Shown here: positions 27,382 to 36,370 of the stretch, in pieces
Position numbering within the stretch: position 1 is the stretch's first letter
Layout of the letters: each line of letters begins with the position of its first letter
Assembly: GCA_045862995.1 (NCBI GenBank)
Contig: BTVX01000006.1
Location: forward strand, 1-64,000
DNA length: 64,000 nucleotides
Source: UBA2387 sp019454665
GTDB lineage: Bacteria > Armatimonadota > Fimbriimonadia > Fimbriimonadales > Fimbriimonadaceae
Direction of reading: 5' to 3'
The notes under the pieces: generated by a model
Databases searched by the model: none
Seen by the model: the letters and a program-made list of their open reading frames with translations, nothing else
Told to the model about the DNA's origin: nothing
Translations under genes and position numbers: made by a program

Positions 27382-30300
27382 CAGGCTTCAACCTCCTCGT
27401 TCGGATTGGTGACTTTGGCCAGATACGTCGTCCTCGGTCGAATCCCCAATTCGGGCAACAACGTGTAGTTGCGGTGTTCGTGCCGCCACTTGTTCACCTG
27501 CGATTGCTCGTCCGTGAGGTCGCCAAAGATGATCGCCTGCGTCGGACACGCCTGCTGGCATGCCGTGATCACGTCGCCATCCTTGAGCGGCACGCCGCTC
27601 TTCTTTTCTTCGATGCGCGCCTTGTTGATGCGCTGCACGCAGAACGTGCACTTCTCCATGACGCCTCGGCTTCGCACCGTCACGTCGGGGTTCATGAGCA
27701 TCTTGAGGCTTGGCTTCTCGTACTGCTTGGTGAAGTACAGGAAGTTGAACCGGCGCACCTTGTAAGGGCAGTTGTTGGAGCAATACCGCGTGCCGACGCA
27801 GCGGTTGTACACCATCATGTTCAGGCCTTCGGCGCTGTGCACCGTGGCCGCGACCGGACAGACCGGCTCGCACGGGGCCATTTCACAGTGCATGCAGGCC
27901 AGCGGCATGAAGTGGGTGTCCGGGCTGTCGAGGCTAGGCGCGCCGTCCTTCGAACCGTAGTACCGGTCAATGCGGATCCAGTGCATCTCGCGGCCGTTGA
28001 TGACTTGGTCCTTGCCCACCACCGCGATGTTGTTCTCGACGTTGCAGGCCGAAACGCACGCGTTGCAGCCCACGCACAAGCCGAGGTCAATGACCATGGC
28101 CCATTGGTGGCCATCGTACGCGTGGTCCTTCTTGCCTTGGCGGAACAGGTTGTACTTGTCCTCGTCCTTGCCGTGGCCGCCGATGTGCATGGTGCCCGGC
28201 GGTTCGAGCGTCGGGTTCTCCTTGTACTTGGAGACCGAGCCGTACCGCACGATGTCGCGTCCGTGCATCGAGTGGTGGTACTGCGTGTTGGCGACCTTGG
28301 CCTTGCCGACCACCTTGAGCGTGGCGTTGCCGGCAAAGTGCATCGTGGCCGTCGTGCGCAGCGGATAGACGTTGGAGCCGCAACCGTCGCCGATCGCGCC
28401 CGCCTTGGTGCGTCCGTAGCCGACGTGCAGGGTGATCGCGCCGTCGGGGTGTCCGGGCTGGATGATGACCGGTGCGCGGACCGAGGCCGACCCGACGGTC
28501 ACCTCGGCCAAGTCGTGCTGCGGGTTGTCCGCATCGCGCCAGACGTTGAGCTTCAGTTCTTCGGCCGTTTTCGGGCTGACGTACACGCAGTTGTCCCACG
28601 TGGTCTTGGTCAGCGGCTTGGGCAGTTCCTGCAACCAGCCGTTGTTCGCGTAGAAGCCGTCGCCGATGGTCGGGTCGGGGCGAAAGATGACTTCGAGGCC
28701 CGACGTGGTCTGAGCGGGGTCCAGATTGAGCGGTTGGAGCGTGGCGGCGACTTCGCGCCCGGCCGTGCCTTCGATGACGCCGTCGTGCAGGGCCTTCTCC
28801 CAAGCTTCCTTGGTCAAGCCTCGCTCCTTCATCCAGTAATCGCGAACGAGTTCGAGGCCGCCGCGCGGATCGTTGCACAACGCTGCAAGGAGTTCGAGTT
28901 GGCTCTTGCCGTCGTAGAGCGGCTCGATGAGCGGTTGGATGATCGAGGCCGTTCCGTCGTGCGCTCGGGCGTCGCCCCAGGCCTCCAGGAAGTACGCCTC
29001 GGGCAGGTGCCAGTCGCACAACTCCGAGGTCTCGTTGGCGTACACGCCCATGTGGAACGTGTGCTCCACCTTGCTCAGCGCACCGGCGAAGTTCAGGTCG
29101 GCGGGAGCGTCGAACGCCGGGTTGCCGCCCAAGACGAGCAGCGTCCCCACCTGGCCCGAAGCGATGGACTCCACCAGGCGTCCGAGCGAAAGCACCCCGC
29201 TTTTCGAATCGGCCTCAACCGGTTCGACGTAGGTGACGGTCAGACCCGCATTGCCTAGGAACACGTTCATCGCGTGGGCGAGCGCGTGCACTTCTTTCGG
29301 CTGATGCTCGCCGGGAACCACGAGACACGAGCCCCGGTTGGCCAGCAGCTCTTGCGCCGCCTGTTGGACGAACGAATCGCCCACCGAAGCCGGCGCCGTT
29401 CCGCCAGAGCCCAGGCCGATGGCCGTTGCGAGCGCTTCGGCGACTTGCCGCACCTCGCTGGCCTTGCACCGCTTCTTGTTGTCCGCGAACGCGCCGACCA
29501 AGTTCGGGGTGCTTTCAACCGCATAGACACGGTTGAGCTCGGCCTCTTCGCCGTGGACGCGTCGGCGCTCCGCGAAGTCTCGCGTGTAGCGCACATGGCC
29601 CGGACCATCGCTGAAGAAATCCGCATCGAGCGAGACGACCACGTTGGCCTTCTTGAAATCGTAGACGGGGGTCGTGTCGTCGCCGAAGGCCATGCGGACG
29701 CCTTCGCGCGCCGCATCGCGTCCGACGCCGTCGTATTGGTACCAGCGCGCACCGGTCTGGTTCACGAACTTGCGCAGCCAGGCGGCAAAGGTGGGCGACG
29801 TCGTCACCGGGGTCAGCACTGCGATGGACCCGAGTTCGCCCTTCTTGGCTTGCTCGATGCATTTGCGGAACGAGCCGAGGGCCAAATCCCACGTCGAGGG
29901 CTCGCCTCGGTAGGTCACGGCCTTCGCTCGGTCGGGGTCGTACATCGTCTGCATCGCCGCCTGCATGGTCGCGTTGGTCGCGCCCAAGCTCGACGGGTGG
30001 AGGGCGTTGCCCTCGATCTTGAGCGGCCGTCCTTCGTAGGTCCGCACCAGCACGCCCGTGCCGAAGCCGTCTTGGACGAACGTCGTCGCGTAGTACACCG
30101 CGATGCCTGTGACACGGTCTTCGGGGCCCATGACGTGCGGGACGATGTGCGACTTGGGCAAGAAGCGGCAGCCGCTCAGGCCCGCGAGCAGCATCGAGGC
30201 GCCCATGAACTTGAGAAAGTCGCGGCGATCCACGTGCGGCAGCGTCCCTCGGTTCGGGAACTCGTCGTCGAGCCAGCGGTTGAACTCTTCGGTCTCCGAG

Positions 30301-30401
30301 ACCTCTTCAAGTCCCCGCCAAAGGTCTTTGCCCCGGCTTTGGGCCAGTTTCGCCTGCAGGGCGGCCAAGTCGTTTCGTTTCTGTTCGTTGTCCATTCCCA
30401 T
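27381..30401 (-). CDS. actB: Alternative complex III iron-sulfur subunit ActB
   Basis: A 1006-residue protein in two parts. Residues 1-740 resemble a molybdopterin oxidoreductase that has lost the cofactor; a Tat-type motif DRRDFLKFMG is at 58-67 followed by a hydrophobic stretch ending in GC. Residues 745-1006 are a ferredoxin-like PsrB/HybA domain with four cysteine clusters: CVGCNACVSAC, CMHCEMAPCEPVC, CVGTRYCSNNC and CTFC with CQQAC. These bind three 4Fe-4S and one 3Fe-4S cluster in known complexes. It links quinol oxidation in ActC/ActF to the hemes of ActA/ActE. Confidence 0.95.
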   Translation of the reverse strand: MGMDNEQKRNDLAALQAKLAQSRGKDLWRGLEEVSETEEFNRWLDDEFPNRGTLPHVDRRDFLKFMGASMLLAGLSGCRFLPKSHIVPHVMGPEDRVTGIAVYYATTFVQDGFGTGVLVRTYEGRPLKIEGNALHPSSLGATNATMQAAMQTMYDPDRAKAVTYRGEPSTWDLALGSFRKCIEQAKKGELGSIAVLTPVTTSPTFAAWLRKFVNQTGARWYQYDGVGRDAAREGVRMAFGDDTTPVYDFKKANVVVSLDADFFSDGPGHVRYTRDFAERRRVHGEEAELNRVYAVESTPNLVGAFADNKKRCKASEVRQVAEALATAIGLGSGGTAPASVGDSFVQQAAQELLANRGSCLVVPGEHQPKEVHALAHAMNVFLGNAGLTVTYVEPVEADSKSGVLSLGRLVESIASGQVGTLLVLGGNPAFDAPADLNFAGALSKVEHTFHMGVYANETSELCDWHLPEAYFLEAWGDARAHDGTASIIQPLIEPLYDGKSQLELLAALCNDPRGGLELVRDYWMKERGLTKEAWEKALHDGVIEGTAGREVAATLQPLNLDPAQTTSGLEVIFRPDPTIGDGFYANNGWLQELPKPLTKTTWDNCVYVSPKTAEELKLNVWRDADNPQHDLAEVTVGSASVRAPVIIQPGHPDGAITLHVGYGRTKAGAIGDGCGSNVYPLRTTATMHFAGNATLKVVGKAKVANTQYHHSMHGRDIVRYGSVSKYKENPTLEPPGTMHIGGHGKDEDKYNLFRQGKKDHAYDGHQWAMVIDLGLCVGCNACVSACNVENNIAVVGKDQVINGREMHWIRIDRYYGSKDGAPSLDSPDTHFMPLACMHCEMAPCEPVCPVAATVHSAEGLNMMVYNRCVGTRYCSNNCPYKVRRFNFLYFTKQYEKPSLKMLMNPDVTVRSRGVMEKCTFCVQRINKARIEEKKSGVPLKDGDVITACQQACPTQAIIFGDLTDEQSQVNKWRHEHRNYTLLPELGIRPRTTYLAKVTNPNEEVEA

Positions 30402-30413
30402 GGTGTTCTCGAC

Positions 30414-31160
30414 TCAGCGGTGACACGTCCAGCAGTCCGTAAGCTGCTTCACCTTCACGCCCCACTTCTCGACGAGCTTCTCCCCTTCCGCGATCTGGTC
30501 CTTGGAGAACTTCAGGTCGCTGCCTTCCAGGTTCCGCCACTCGATCGGGGTGAGGTCCTCGCCGTACTTGTTGAGCGAATACAGGTCGAACGCCTTCTGG
30601 CGCGGGTCCTTGTCGGGGTCCCGCGGGTTCACGTACAGGTACTTCTCGGGCTCGCGGTGGCACTCGAGGCACCAGCGCATGAAGAAGTACTGACCCTTCC
30701 ACGTGATGTGCATGTCCTGGATTGGCCCGTGACACGTGTTGCAGTTGATGCCGCGCGCGATGTGGATCGAGTGGTCGAAGTAGACGAACTCGGGAACCTT
30801 GTTGATCTTCTGCCATTTGATCGGGACGCCCGTCTCGTAGCTCTTGCGCACCGGCTCGAGCAGCGGGCTGTTCGTCCAGATGTGCGCGTGGCACGACATG
30901 CACGTCTCGGTCGTCGGCACGCCGGCCTTGGCCGAGGTCTCCACGGACGCGTGGCAGTAGCGGCAGTCAATGCCGAGTTCCTCCACGTGGTGTTTGTGGC
31001 TGAACGGCACGGGCTGGTCGAGCGGCATGCCCACGTTGGTCTGAGCCGGTCCGCGAGTGACCGCCATACCGGCCATGATGGCGCCCGCAGGCAGAGCCAG
31101 CAGGCAGAACAGGCTGACCCGCGAATACGTGTTGGCCTTCTTGCTGAAAATCTGAGGCAT
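30414..31160 (-). CDS. actA: Alternative complex III pentaheme cytochrome ActA
   Basis: A 248-residue protein with an N-terminal membrane helix (about 12-33) and five heme sites: CRYCH (66-70), CMSCH (87-91), CNTCH (140-144), CLECH (164-168) and CWTCH (243-247). Several additional His residues (SHKHH, DHSIH) are suited as distal ligands. It collects electrons from ActB. AAGGA lies 9 nt before the ATG at 31160; an earlier ATG lies in noncoding DNA. It is 13 nt upstream of actB and 160 nt downstream of the ctaAB gene. Confidence 0.94.
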   Translation of the reverse strand: MPQIFSKKANTYSRVSLFCLLALPAGAIMAGMAVTRGPAQTNVGMPLDQPVPFSHKHHVEELGIDCRYCHASVETSAKAGVPTTETCMSCHAHIWTNSPLLEPVRKSYETGVPIKWQKINKVPEFVYFDHSIHIARGINCNTCHGPIQDMHITWKGQYFFMRWCLECHREPEKYLYVNPRDPDKDPRQKAFDLYSLNKYGEDLTPIEWRNLEGSDLKFSKDQIAEGEKLVEKWGVKVKQLTDCWTCHR

Positions 31161-31258
31161 CAGACGGTTCCTTGGCGGTGCGTGGCACCGGAGCGCGAGG
31201 TCGGCGTCTCCACCGGGTTCCAACGGTGAAGGGCGCGCAAGGTCCTTGCTGGAGCAAA

Positions 31259-31287
31259 ATTATGCGCGATCCAGACGGACGTTTGCA
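31259..31287 (-). promoter_or_regulatory. Possible promoter ahead of actA
   Basis: In the 160-bp gap between ctaAB and actA, CATAAT (31264-31259, minus strand) is preceded 17 bp earlier by TGCAAA, a weak -35. It would give a leader of about 90 nt. The operon may also be read through from ctaAB. Confidence 0.35.
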
Positions 31288-31320
31288 CAGGACGATGTTG
31301 GCTTCTCATTTCTGTCGTTC

Positions 31321-33165
31321 TCACAGCGTCCACGCCTTGTCCAGCGCGACCGCGACAAAGAGCAGGGCGAGGTAGAGCATCGAGTACTTGTACAGACCCA
31401 GGGTCTGCGGTTTCTCGATGCGCCGATAGAGCTGGAAGCTCTTCACGATCAGCAACAGGTTCAGGACGACCGCCGCGACCAAATAGATGCGGCCGGTCTC
31501 GTGCAGCAGGATCGGCAGCGCGCAGATGGCCGTCGTCAGGAACGCGTACAGCACGATCTGCCCCACGGTGTAGCGGTCGCCCCGAACCACCGGCAACATC
31601 GGTACGCCCGCCTTCGCGTAGTCGTCCTTGATCATCAGCGCGAGCGCCCAGAAGTGGACCGGCGTCCAGAAGAACACGATGGCGAACAGCACCCAAGCCA
31701 TCGGCGACAGTTCGTTGGTCACCGACGCCCATCCGACCAGCGGCGGGAACGCGCCCGCAGCGCCGCCGATCACGATGTTCTGCCATGTGCGCCTCTTGAG
31801 GAGCAGCGTATACACGATCACATAGAACGTGAGGCCCGCGAACGCGAGCATGGCCGTCAGCAGGTTGGCAGCGGCCCAAAGCAACGCGAACGAGCCCAGC
31901 GCCATGAAGAAGCCGAACATGAGGGCGTTCTGCGGCGGGATGGTGTTGGTGACCGTCGGGCGCTTGGCCGTGCGGCCCATACGCTCGTCCAAATCGCGCT
32001 CGACGACCATGTTGATGGTGTTCGCCGCGCCCGCCGACATGTAGCCGCCGAGCATCACGGCGATCAGGCTCCAGAGCCCGGGCCAGCCGTTCGCCGCCGC
32101 AAACATCGCTGTGACCGTGGTGAACAGCAACAGGCTGATCACGCGGGGCTTGGTCAGAGCGACGTACTCCTTGAACCCGGCCTTTCCCGCACCCTTGGGC
32201 GCCTCGGCGACTTCGCCGTGCGGCACGCCCTCGGCCAGCGCCGACGCGCTGAGCAGGATCAGGGCGATCCACATGCCGTCCGCCAACAGGAGGTGCAGGA
32301 TCTGCATCCAGACCGGCGCCTTCAAGAGGACGTTCACAAAACCAGCGGTCATCTCGATGACCAGCAGACCGATCACCGCGTTCGCCCAGCGGTTGACTTG
32401 GTCGGTCGGTCGAAGATGCTTGGCGAGACCCGCGACCAGCAGGATGTACAAGCCGACGGAAATCGCCAAAGTCGGGTGGATCAGGCGCAACCGGTCGAGG
32501 AAGTGCGCCGTGGGTTGAAGCCCCGCCTTGACCGTCGCGGCCGAATCGGCCATAGGGCGAATGGTGTCGCCCAGCGCGTTCACCGCACCGCTCACGCCTA
32601 GGAGCAACAAGCCGAAAAGAGCCACGCCCAGCGCCCACCCGAAGCTTCCCTGCGAGCGCAAACTCAGGCGGGCATGACCCGACGCCCACCACGCGGCCAA
32701 CGCCATCGAGGCGACCAAGAGGAACGTGTTGACCAAGTGGATGGCCAAGAACACGGCTCGCCCGATCGAGGCGTCGTCCTTCACCCAGCCCTGCTTGACC
32801 AACACCGCGCCGATGAGCGCCTCGGTGGTCATGAAGAACAAGGTCCACCAAGCGGCGCGCCGCACGGCCCGATACTGCATCGGGTTGGAAGCGTCCCGCT
32901 TGGGGAACGCGCGTGCGGCCCCGATCACCAGACCGATGCTGAGGAACCCGGCCAGAGCGCTCGACAGGCGGTGGGCCTTCTCGATCATCATCGCCGCGTC
33001 CGGGTTCAGCGGGATCAGCTCGCCGTCGCAAAGCGGCCAATGGTTGCCGCAACCGTCGCCCGAACCCGACGCCCGAACGAACGCACCCCAGAGGATCACG
33101 AGAATCGTATAGCCCAAAACGCCCCAGGCGAAGGACGCGAAACGGGCTTGACCGGGGGTCGTCAT
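31321..33165 (-). CDS. ctaAB: Fused heme A synthase-heme O synthase (CtaA-CtaB)
   Basis: A 614-residue membrane protein that joins the two enzymes converting heme B to heme A. Residues 1-310 are CtaA/COX15: GAFVRASGSGDGCGNHWP and EKAHRLSS (heme His), then a second half with FLDRLRLIHPTLA. A linker of about 20 residues follows. Residues 331-614 are CtaB, the farnesyltransferase: LTKPRVISLLL, NMVVERDLDERMGRTAKRP near 390 and IKDDYAKAGVPMLP near 510, both Asp-rich prenyl-diphosphate sites. A similar fusion is known in Thermus. It supplies heme A to the oxidase encoded downstream. Confidence 0.94.
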   Translation of the reverse strand: MTTPGQARFASFAWGVLGYTILVILWGAFVRASGSGDGCGNHWPLCDGELIPLNPDAAMMIEKAHRLSSALAGFLSIGLVIGAARAFPKRDASNPMQYRAVRRAAWWTLFFMTTEALIGAVLVKQGWVKDDASIGRAVFLAIHLVNTFLLVASMALAAWWASGHARLSLRSQGSFGWALGVALFGLLLLGVSGAVNALGDTIRPMADSAATVKAGLQPTAHFLDRLRLIHPTLAISVGLYILLVAGLAKHLRPTDQVNRWANAVIGLLVIEMTAGFVNVLLKAPVWMQILHLLLADGMWIALILLSASALAEGVPHGEVAEAPKGAGKAGFKEYVALTKPRVISLLLFTTVTAMFAAANGWPGLWSLIAVMLGGYMSAGAANTINMVVERDLDERMGRTAKRPTVTNTIPPQNALMFGFFMALGSFALLWAAANLLTAMLAFAGLTFYVIVYTLLLKRRTWQNIVIGGAAGAFPPLVGWASVTNELSPMAWVLFAIVFFWTPVHFWALALMIKDDYAKAGVPMLPVVRGDRYTVGQIVLYAFLTTAICALPILLHETGRIYLVAAVVLNLLLIVKSFQLYRRIEKPQTLGLYKYSMLYLALLFVAVALDKAWTL

Positions 33166-33441
33166 CGGTTCGTAGCCTCAAAGCGACGGGCGGCGAGAGA
33201 TTTTGGGAACAAAAATAGCTTGCGCGTGCGGTTCACGTACCGTCCTAGAAGGGTGGCCCATTAGGGGTCGGGAAGTCAAGCGAAAGCGCCGAAGTTTCAA
33301 TCTGGACTGAAATTTCATGGTTGTTTCACGTCCGCGCACCGATTGGGCTGGATGCTGTCCGGCGAAGCATAGGGTGCAGCCAAACCCACCGCGCCCCTGA
33401 AACCACAGCCACTGCGGACCCAACCACGACCCGTCTCGTGC

Positions 33442-33447
33442 CATACT
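33442..33447 (+). promoter_or_regulatory. -10 box for the riboswitch transcript
   Basis: CATACT ends 5 nt before the first paired base of the cobalamin aptamer, so transcription would begin almost exactly at 33453. No convincing -35 is seen. The remaining gap 33166-33441 holds the upstream region of ctaAB and no gene that I can support. Confidence 0.45.
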
Positions 33448-33452
33448 TCCCT

Positions 33453-33585
33453 CGATCGCGGAGACCCGGCCGTCGTGGCTGGGTTGAGAGATCGGGGAAA
33501 GCCGGTGAGATTCCGGCGCTGTGCCGCAACGGTGTGGGCGTGTGCCCGAGCCCGAATGCCCGCTCCGCGTGTTCGCGTCCGATCG
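33453..33585 (+). ncRNA. Cobalamin (vitamin B12) riboswitch aptamer
   Basis: The core matches the cobalamin riboswitch: GGGAAAGCCGGTGAGATTCC, CGGCGCTG, the B12-box-like GCCGCAACGG (33523-33532) and CCCGAGCCCGAATGCC (33545-33560). The ends CGATCG (33453-33458) and CGATCG (33580-33585) can pair as the closing helix. The RNA binds an adenosyl- or methyl-cobalamin and normally represses the gene downstream. Here that gene is a single pseudopilin gene. The order is promoter, aptamer, terminator, ribosome-site hairpin and ORF. I rely on motif recognition; a covariance-model score was not run. Confidence 0.88.
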
Positions 33586-33612
33586 TCACCTACGAGCCAT
33601 AGGGACCACGCG

Positions 33613-33644
33613 GAAGTCGCCCTTTCCGGGCTGCTTCGTTTTCT
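33613..33644 (+). terminator. Riboswitch-linked Rho-independent terminator
   Basis: GAAGTCGCCC (33613-33622) pairs with GGGCTGCTTC (33628-33637) around a 5-nt loop with one mismatch, followed by CGTTTTCT-type T-rich sequence (33637-33644). Placed 28 nt after the aptamer and before the ORF, it is the likely expression platform, stopping transcription when cobalamin is bound. Confidence 0.7.
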
Positions 33645-33655
33645 CCATGCTCGTC

Positions 33656-33680
33656 GTTGACCCTCGGCCAAGAGGTCAAC
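33656..33680 (+). promoter_or_regulatory. Hairpin over the ribosome binding site
   Basis: GTTGACC (33656-33662) pairs perfectly with GGTCAAC (33674-33680), 7 bp with an 11-nt loop. The AGAGG ribosome site (33671-33675) lies partly in the right arm, two bases before the ATG at 33683 are free. It could add control of translation to the riboswitch. Confidence 0.5.
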
Positions 33681-33682
33681 CG

Positions 33683-34447
33683 ATGCAAACACACCGCCGA
33701 GCATTCACGCTCATCGAACTCCTCGTCGTCGTCGCGATCGTCGCCATCCTGGCCGCGATGCTCTTCCCCGTCTTCGCCCAAGCCAAACGCGCCGCGCTCA
33801 AGACCACGGCCTTGGGCAATCTGAAGCAGATCGGCCTTGCCTGGGCCCTCTACAACCAAGACTACGACGACACGCTGATGCGGGCGCGCGTCGTGCTCGC
33901 CGACCGAGTGGTCTACTGGTGGGGCTCCTACGATGGCCTTGCGCTGCGGCCCGATGAAGGACTGCTGTTCCGCTACACGCGGAGCGGCGAGATCGCGGGC
34001 GACCCGGGCTTTCCGGCGACGCTCCGAACCGCCCTTGGCCTGACGGGCTTCGGCTACAACTACGCCTACCTCAGCCCCTCCACGTTCGCGCCGCCCGACT
34101 GGACCGAAACGCCGATCCCCGTCAACGGGGCACAGGTGGGCGACCCGGCCGGAACCGTCGTGTTTGGCACGGCGGCCCGGATCAACAATTGGGAGTTCCC
34201 CGATCCTAGATTGGAGGGCAACGCGTACCTCGAGCCGCCCTCCAGCGAGTACCCGAGCTTTCATGGACGACACCTCGGTGTCGGCCTGGTCGCCTGGGCC
34301 GACGGGCACGTCAAGGCGTTTCGACCGGTGTTGCGGACGGGGAGTTTCGGCTACGGCTTGGATGGCACCATGTTCCGCCCGCACGAACTGGGCGAACTGG
34401 ATCGCGATGGCGACCTGAGCACGGACGAGTTGTTCGATCTCGAATAG
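33683..34447 (+). CDS. Pseudopilin, DUF1559 (H-X9-DG) type, riboswitch-controlled
   Basis: A 254-residue protein with a class III signal: basic start MQTHRR, then AFTLIELLVVVAIVAILAAM as the methylated N-helix with Glu at +5 after the A of the cleavage site. A globular domain follows, ending with HLGVGLVAWADG, the H-X9-DG motif of DUF1559 pseudopilins, and an acidic tail with DRDGDLSTDE, possibly calcium-binding. These are common in Planctomycetes and Armatimonadota and belong to type II/IV secretion-like systems. The upstream region holds a cobalamin riboswitch. No pilus assembly gene is adjacent, and the following genes are on the other strand. Confidence 0.9.
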   Translation: MQTHRRAFTLIELLVVVAIVAILAAMLFPVFAQAKRAALKTTALGNLKQIGLAWALYNQDYDDTLMRARVVLADRVVYWWGSYDGLALRPDEGLLFRYTRSGEIAGDPGFPATLRTALGLTGFGYNYAYLSPSTFAPPDWTETPIPVNGAQVGDPAGTVVFGTAARINNWEFPDPRLEGNAYLEPPSSEYPSFHGRHLGVGLVAWADGHVKAFRPVLRTGSFGYGLDGTMFRPHELGELDRDGDLSTDELFDLE

Positions 34448-34448
34448 C

Positions 34449-35195
34449 TCAGCTGGCGTTGAAGATCACCAGGGTGCCCACGTCTTGGAATCCCTGGCCC
34501 ACGTAGTAGTCGCGGAGCCGTTTCTCGCATTGCAGGATGCAGGGCAGGCCGGCTTCGGCGGCCAACTCCAGCACGGCGCGCACGCACGCGCGACCGATGC
34601 CGCGCCCCCGAAGGCTGCGCCGGACGCACAGGTTGTAGAGTCCGACGCTTTCGCACGTGCGGCCCACCAATAGGGCGGCGTCGTAAGGGGCGTTGCGCGT
34701 CGGAATCGGGTTGGGCAAGGCGTACAGCTCAAGGTCGGATCGTGCTGTGGCCTGCGCCACCACGGACCGGTAATTCCTGCGGCTGGCCGAGAAAAACTGC
34801 TCGACCATGAATGCGGCCACGTCGGCGCGCTCTTCGCGTGGCACGAGCCGCAAGGCGGCGGCATCGCCCTTGCGGGATTCCAAGACGGGATGGGCGAGGA
34901 TCGAGAGGTCCCAGACCTCGGTCAGACCACCGGGTTGGGGACGGGGCTCCCCCACGCGGATCGGCCAGTAGACGTTGAACACGGGCCGCAACGCCGCGCA
35001 TTGCCGCACGTGGGACAACAACGAAGCGCTTGGCTTCACGATCAGGGCGAAGTTCGCCATCGGGTGGGCTTCGTCGCTCACCGAGACCAGCCCCCCATCG
35101 AGGCGTTCGACGTGCGCGCCTTCCAAGGCGTCGGCGAGTTCGGCATACGTCCAGGCCAGGTTCCCAACCGTTGCATCGAAGAGATCGGGCGTCAA
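34449..35195 (-). CDS. GNAT-family acetyltransferase
   Basis: A 248-residue protein. The C-terminal GNAT domain shows YNLCVRRSLRGRGIGRACVRAVLELA (acetyl-CoA loop R-x-x-G-x-G) and CEKRLRDYYVGQGFQDVGTL. The N-terminal 120 residues form a second lobe with LIVKPSASLL. The start is TTG at 35195, overlapping the TGA of the hydrolase gene (TTGA), so the two are coupled. The acceptor substrate is unknown. Confidence 0.8.
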   Translation of the reverse strand: MTPDLFDATVGNLAWTYAELADALEGAHVERLDGGLVSVSDEAHPMANFALIVKPSASLLSHVRQCAALRPVFNVYWPIRVGEPRPQPGGLTEVWDLSILAHPVLESRKGDAAALRLVPREERADVAAFMVEQFFSASRRNYRSVVAQATARSDLELYALPNPIPTRNAPYDAALLVGRTCESVGLYNLCVRRSLRGRGIGRACVRAVLELAAEAGLPCILQCEKRLRDYYVGQGFQDVGTLVIFNAS

Positions 35196-36370
35196 AGAAT
35201 CATGCTCCAGAAGACGCCGATGGCGGTTCGTCGTTGGGCGAACGTCGCGCCGACCATGAGGCCCTTGTCGAGCTTTCCGCCCAGGAAGAACTGCGGACCT
35301 CGAGGCGTGGCCAGCAACGTGCCGACGACGTCGCCCTTGGTGTTGGATCGCCACACGTCCACGCCCAAGGCGATTTGCACCCGGGTGGCCGTGTTGGCCT
35401 GGATGCCGAGCCGAATCGTGGGGGCGTAGAGCGTCTTGGGCGCCCGGAAGCGCTCGCCCGAGAACTCGGTCTCGAAGAAGTCGGCGATGCTCCTGAACAA
35501 TGGCCTTTGAACAAGCACTCCGCCGTAATGGCCCGTGTCGAGCCACAGGGATTCGCCTTCGGGGAGCAACTTGGCCAACGCCTCGGTGTAGCGGGCGGGG
35601 ATCACGACGTCGTACCGCGCCCCTATGACATAGGTCCGGCCCCCCTCCCGCTGCGACAGGTAGGCGGTCGGCTCAATGCCAGCCAACCGCTCCCGGAGAA
35701 TCGGCTCGGTGATTCCCGAACGGCGGAGGGCGTTGCGCTGTTCGACCACGATCGGGCTGCGCCAGAGGATGCCCGCCAGGTCCACCCCGCCGAGAAGGAA
35801 CGCCGCGCGTTGAAACCGCGCGTCCACGCCATAGACCACCTCGGCCACCAACGAACCCAGGCTGGTGCCCATGATGCCGACGCGCGAGGCGTCGAATTCG
35901 GGCCGCGAGGCGATGAAACGGCCCGTCTCCCGCGCGTCCAAGACGGCTTGAGTCATCGTCTGGAGCATGCGGTCGGGGTCCGGGACGATGGCCTGACTTC
36001 CCGATGGCTTGCCCTCGGGGCTGCGCTCCAGATGGTACGGCAGGCTGATCAAGACGGCCGCGACGCCGCGCGACGCGAGTTCGGCGGCCATGGCCTGTTC
36101 GACGTCGAGGGTGGCCGCGCCCCAATAGTGCAGGATGAGCACCCCCGGAAACGGCCCACCGCCCTCCGGAAGGACGACCCGAGCGAGGATCGTGTCGTTG
36201 ACCGCGATGCCCGTCTGCAAGGGACTCGCGAACTCGGCCTCATACTGTCGGGCCCTGCCGGGTACGGGCTTCCAATCGGCGAAAGGGGTGGTCGGCAGCG
36301 GTGAATCGGGCCGAAGGGCCTGCGCCAAGGTAGTCTCCGCAAGGCAGAACACGACTATGGCGATGACCAC
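35192..36370 (-). CDS. Secreted alpha/beta hydrolase
   Basis: A protein of about 392 residues with a leader (MVIAIVVFCLAETTLAQA, assuming the GTG at 36370; alternatives are the GTGs at 36385 and 36352). The hydrolase core has LILHYWGA, the nucleophile elbow GTSLGS and a candidate catalytic His in LDTGHYGG. The last 90 residues, after the His, are beta-rich and ARRTAIGVF-like, resembling a small extra domain. Its 5' end overlaps the start of the rightward G-x-D-x-Y gene by 14 nt, so the two promoters face away from each other inside each other's genes. Substrate unknown. Confidence 0.75.
   Translation of the reverse strand: MVIAIVVFCLAETTLAQALRPDSPLPTTPFADWKPVPGRARQYEAEFASPLQTGIAVNDTILARVVLPEGGGPFPGVLILHYWGAATLDVEQAMAAELASRGVAAVLISLPYHLERSPEGKPSGSQAIVPDPDRMLQTMTQAVLDARETGRFIASRPEFDASRVGIMGTSLGSLVAEVVYGVDARFQRAAFLLGGVDLAGILWRSPIVVEQRNALRRSGITEPILRERLAGIEPTAYLSQREGGRTYVIGARYDVVIPARYTEALAKLLPEGESLWLDTGHYGGVLVQRPLFRSIADFFETEFSGERFRAPKTLYAPTIRLGIQANTATRVQIALGVDVWRSNTKGDVVGTLLATPRGPQFFLGGKLDKGLMVGATFAQRRTAIGVFWSMIL

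Noticed and set aside
27351..29258. A 635-residue plus-strand frame over actB
   Set aside because: Antisense shadow of a gene with all iron-sulfur motifs in place; composition is typical of such shadows.
33178..33444. An 88-residue minus-strand ORF in the gap before the riboswitch
   Set aside because: No leader, ribosome site or domain, and Arg/Gly-rich composition; treated as noncoding.
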